Translations under genes and position numbers: made by a program
NCBI GenBank assembly: GCA_037783545.1
Contig: JBBELK010000057.1
Coordinates: forward strand, 558,001-622,000
DNA length: 64,000 nucleotides
From: Henricia sp. BOLD:AAB3569
Lineage: Eukaryota; Echinodermata; Asteroidea; Spinulosida; Echinasteridae
Reading direction: 5' to 3'
Part shown: one piece after another, positions 60,328 to 64,000 of the stretch
Layout of the letters: each line of letters begins with the position of its first letter
Numbering within the stretch: position 1 is the first letter of the stretch
Notes under the pieces: model-generated
What the model saw: only the letters and a program-made list of their open reading frames with translations
What the model was told of the DNA's origin: nothing
Databases searched by the model: none

Positions 60328-61559
60328 AAGCCCTTTTCACACAAGGCTAACAAATTCGCAAGGCTTGAGATACTTTCTCATGCTTGAACAAATCTTGCAA
60401 AAGTGCCATCGTGTGAAAGGACACCCATGCTTAATTGAGAGTGACAAGCATTCCTTGAGACATTTTCTCAATCCTTAAGATATTTTGGCTGGACCTCCTA
60501 CAACAAAATCTTCTCAAGGTATCCTTGAGAAAGATCTTGTGAAACGATTTGTACAACGTCCTTTGTGACAGCCAACGCAATGTGCATGCGTGGATACATT
60601 TATACACCGTTCACATCCTTGATGTGACAGCGTAATTTGAAGCGAATGTATTCAGAAATTACATCTACCATTGTCTACCGGTCATGGATCTACTCACTGT
60701 TCCAGTTCTCGCTATTCAAGGCGATTTTGACCAAGTCATCAATTTTTAACTGGATGGTGGACAACTCCAACCCATGTCTTGTTTTTCGAATAGAATTTGA
60801 CTCCCCGTCTGTCGCAGTTTTTGTATGGAGGAAGGTTTTTTTGGCTGCTGATACCAGTAGCTCTTACACCCCGTTTACACTCGATTCGGCAAAGGCGAAT
60901 CGAACTCCGCAATTTCCAAAAAGGGGAGTTGAAGCCGGGTAGGCACTAAGTGTAAACGCAAAAGGCGAATTGAAAAAGGCGGATCAGACCCGGGTCTGAT
61001 TCGCCTTTTTTAAGTCACCTTTGGGGTAGGGTTGAACCCCGCAATTGCGGGGTTCAACCCCGCAATCGTCAAGGTCGCTTGTAGTGTAAACGCTACCCGA
61101 ATACAGATTCGGCAATTTGAGTGTCCTTGGGGCGGTGCCCGCAGTGTAGTAGATTTAATTGACCAATCTGGCACTAGTGCAGCAACAGCTCACGCATGCG
61201 CTGCAGTTACATTTAGTGGTGACTTTTGCGGTTTCTGAAGCGAGTTGAAGCTATTTGGGGTGTAGTGTAAACGCGGCAAATGTTCAGTTTTGTGGTCGCA
61301 ATAAAAATGCTGGATCTGTATCCACCTTTGCCGATTCGAGTGTAAACGCGGTGTTATACATGTGCATAATCAATCGTCTGACAGCGACCAGCAGACAAAG
61401 CATTCTTGTCTCAAGCAACGCCAGTGATGGTTTCGCTGTGTCATGTGAAAGTACGGTATGTCAAATTACCCGACTGTGTAATCACAAAGTAAACAATCCC
61501 TGCTCGTAAATTCTGTCTCGAACCTTGCGAGGTTTTTTTATGTCGTGTGAAAAGGCCTT
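60328..61559. mobile_element. 1.2-kb DNA element with AAGCCCTTTTCACAC ends
   Basis: AAGCCCTTTTCACACAAGGC at the left and, read inward from the right, AAGGCCTTTTCACACGACAT are flanked by TA. CGCAAGG occurs subterminally at both ends. TTGAGA/TCTCAAG motifs recur at the left. A Harbinger-like MITE is nested inside. Confidence 0.75.
60867..61353. mobile_element. Harbinger-like MITE with TTA target duplication
   Basis: CACCCCGTTTACACTCGATT and, read inward, CACCGCGTTTACACTCGAAT are flanked by TTA on both sides (60864-60866, 61354-61356). GTTTACAC/GTGTAAAC recurs internally. A 3-bp T.A duplication is characteristic of PIF/Harbinger. No transposase. Confidence 0.85.
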
Positions 61560-61624
61560 TAGTTTACTGTAAGGCAACTGAAATAATGTGAGCATGAGAG
61601 GGAATAGGATAAAGGAGTTTATTA

Positions 61625-62045
61625 AATGGTGTTCCCATTGGACTATTTTTGGTAAAACTCCCGTAGTTGTGCGGGAGAGTAACAAAATTTAGTCCAATGG
61701 GGACGCACGGAGAATTAGCGTCCCTGTAAAGTTACCGCGGCCACGATGTAAAACTTACAGGGCAAGAGAGGCCACGGAAACTTTCCGCTCAGCCGCGGGA
61801 TTTTTACAGGGCCCTCAAAGTCCAATGGGAACAGTTTCGCCCTGTAAAATGAACACGACCCTGCAGTAAACTATGGGCCTGCACAGCAAAGGTTTACTGC
61901 AAGGTCGCGGTAGCTTTCCGCATGGGCACTAAAAGCAATTGCAAGTGGGAACGCATGGGAAGATTACACAAAGGAATGTTACCGAAGGTCGCGGTAACTT
62001 TCCGGGAGGCAGTGGAAAAGAAAGTACAATGGGAACATGCCTCAA
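61625..62045. repeat. Repeat cluster with TCCCATTGGACT and TTACCGCGG motifs
   Basis: GTTCCCATTGGACT (61630), AGTCCAATGGG (61691 and 61820) and CAATGGGAACA (62026) recur in both orientations, as do GGTCGCGGTAACTTTCCG-type segments. It is likely one or two overlapping MITEs, related to 40930-41050. Confidence 0.55.
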
Positions 62046-62468
62046 GTCTCTTTAAGAACTTTAAAGAGTGCTTAAAAATACCTACTGTATGTACAATGTA
62101 CATGTGTATTTGGACTGAAGGCCAGTAATTTAAAACATTGGTCTTGCACTGACACAAAAAAACATGCATGGATTTTGTAGGTTTTCTGAAGCTTTGATAC
62201 CGTAGGTACCGTAGTTGAAATTTCTGCCGGCTTATTTACCAACATTCTTCTTTAAATGTGTCCAAACAGGGTGCAACAAAACATGTGTACGCGCGTCATG
62301 CATCCAGTGAGTGCATTGTGTGAGTACATATGTATGGTATCGAAAAATACTGTACAGCAGTAACGGTAACAAAAATGTAGCAAATGAAACGGACAAAAAT
62401 ATTTTTGAAATCTTGCAAAACAGAGGCAAAGCATTTATATTTAACTTAATATTTTTTGTCTTTTTTGG

Positions 62469-62605
62469 GTGATATGAGAACATACCGCACTCATTATGAA
62501 CATACCGAACAAGCCGAAGGCTCCTTCGGTATTTTCATGATTATTTTCATTACTCGTACAGTATACATACATACATGTACTGTGTACTTTGTGTTCTCAT
62601 ATCAC
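62469..62605. mobile_element. Small inverted-repeat element
   Basis: GTGATATGAGAACA mirrors GTGTTCTCATATCAC. CGAAGGCTCCTTCGG is a central hairpin. Confidence 0.5.
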
Positions 62606-62836
62606 TCTCAAAGCCATCCAGATGCCCTTATTCCAGGATTCCGTAAAAAAGTTTTATCCTGCAAATGATGTACCGGTACATGTAGGCCTATTTAAACCTT
62701 TTTAAAATGGCTCCCTGCAGTACAGTAGGCCTGCATTTTCTGAAATTTTTACCCGTCACAATTTCACACCTCTGCCATGTCTGCTCTCAGTCTCACTTGG
62801 CTAGGTATACAGTGTACCAGTACTTTTACACACCTT

Positions 62837-63290
62837 CACCGTGTTTACACTCGAACCGGCAAAGGTGGATACAGACCCAGCATTTTTATTGCGACCACAA
62901 AACTGAACATTTGCCGCGTTTACACTACACCCCAAATCGCTTCAACTCGCCTTCAGAAACCGCAAAAGTCGCCACTAAATGTAACTGCAGCGCATGCGTG
63001 AGCTGTTAGGTGTTGCTGCACTAGTGCCAGATTGGTCAATTAAATCATGGAGGAAGAAAGGACACTCAAATTGCCGAATCTGTATTCGTGTAGCGTTTAC
63101 ACTACAAGCGACCTTGACGATTGCAGGGTTCGGAATTGCGGGGTTCAACCTGAACCCTACCCCAAAGGTGACTTGAAAAAGGCGAATCAGACCCGGGTCT
63201 GATCCGCCTTTTTCAATTCACCTTTTGCGTTTACACTTAGTGCCTACCGGGCTTCAATTCCCGTTTTTGGAAATTGCGGTAAACGGGCCT
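62837..63290. mobile_element. Second Harbinger-like MITE copy, inverted and truncated at the right
   Basis: CACCGTGTTTACACTCGAAC opens it. The sequence then follows the reverse complement of 61353-60867 (for example CCGCGTTTACACTACACCCC and GCATGCGTGAGCTGTTAGG), until GAAATTGCGGTAAACGGGCC, where the terminal segment is missing. Confidence 0.8.
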
Positions 63291-63640
63291 CTTGTTGTTA
63301 CAGTTTTATCTTTGCCTTGTATGAAAGCGGGATTTGTAACACATTGAGATCTGCTAAAAAATGTTTGATTGAGATGGTTATTGATTTTGCACAATTTGAC
63401 TGGCTTGGCAACTACACAGCTGTACAAATGTACAGTAAAGTATGATCAATAAAAAAAAAGCACATGCACTGTATTTGGAACAGAGGGTTGGAATGTGAAT
63501 TAAGGCTGTCAAAGATCTTACAAATCCTGGAATGGTATGTGGGTCTTTCCGCAGGAAGGCTAAGGCATGTGTGGCATTTTGATTTTTGAAGTTATCACTT
63601 TTTAAAATTAAATTTGTTTGTACAATTTCTAAATACGTTT
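63235..63640. repeat. Direct duplicate of 58362-58760
   Basis: See the first copy. Here the block is joined to the truncated Harbinger-like MITE, so the duplicated unit includes a MITE end plus about 340 bases of adjoining sequence. Confidence 0.85.
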
Positions 63641-64000
63641 ATAGTGTACCGTAGAAATATGTACATTGTACATTTTTGAACGCCTGTAAAAAAGTGTAAT
63701 TGTGCAAGGCTGCAATTCGTCTAAAGCACAGAGGCGTATACATGTACTGTCCTTTTTCATGGAATGGGCCCAATACTGGTACATGCACATTTTTGTTGCA
63801 GACAAATATCCAGAAATAAAGGAAAATTTGCACAAACAAGCCTGCATTTGTACAAGTCTATATATTTTTGGCCGACAGCTGGAACCATGCATGCAAAAAA
63901 CGTGATTGTCACCCTGTACATGTATGTAGGTCGATTTTAATCTCCAATTGAGAAACAACTACCAGTATGTGTACAATGTAATACATGTATTATTGTAACT
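63641..64000. other. End of window, no feature recognised
   Basis: A+T-rich sequence with scattered TACATGTA motifs. No calpain exon is visible. Confidence 0.4.

Noticed and set aside
1-64000. A CRISPR array or bacterial-type operon
   Set aside because: Repeats are palindromic or MITE-like without regular unique spacers, and both host genes are spliced animal genes.

Overview
The window is animal genomic DNA. It carries spliced genes with GT-AG introns and consensus donors, very few long open frames, a base composition of roughly 60% A+T, and dense interspersed repeats. The palindromic motif TACATGTA/ACATGTAC is scattered everywhere, and nested inverted-repeat transposons are very common. 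The proteins and repeat style suggest a marine invertebrate, possibly an invertebrate deuterostome (echinoderm, hemichordate or lancelet). That placement is inference; no species is identified.

Only two host genes can be read. The first is a complete CD36-family class B scavenger receptor on the + strand, assembled here from 13 coding exons between 13088 and 45284. All splice phases agree and the product is 514 residues. It has the family plan: short N-tail, membrane span, large ectodomain, second span, cytoplasmic tail. Four ectodomain cysteines, an acidic dileucine motif and a YxxΦ motif in the tail resemble the lysosomal member LIMP-2/SCARB2. The second gene is a calpain on the + strand, of which only the first coding exon (54525-54683) is visible. 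Its next exon is not recognisable in the remaining 9.3 kb.

Almost everything else is transposable-element sequence.
- 1-13 kb (upstream): foldback elements, a LINE tail split by a MITE, and a 4.65 kb element carrying ten copies of a 14-bp subterminal motif.
- 13.2-20.9 kb (intron 1): a mariner-type element, a 5.1 kb Tc1-like element with two further elements nested inside it, and a G-rich hAT-like MITE.
- 21.1-27.4 kb (intron 2): a 2 kb element whose ends are arrays of an 11-bp palindromic unit, then a broken BEL/Pao retrotransposon whose protease segment lies inverted between inverted repeats.
- 27.6-45.2 kb (later introns): tRNA-derived SINEs, pogo-type MITEs, a Penelope-like fragment, a minisatellite, a 2.1 kb foldback with an hAT element in its loop, and a mariner element.
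- 45.3-64 kb: further MITEs, a recent 180-bp tandem duplication, a long palindrome, and a separated direct duplication next to Harbinger-like MITEs.

The two host genes show no obvious functional link. The element boundaries, duplicated target sites and nesting order are the most informative content outside them. No rRNA gene, intact tRNA gene, CRISPR array or intact transposase was found.
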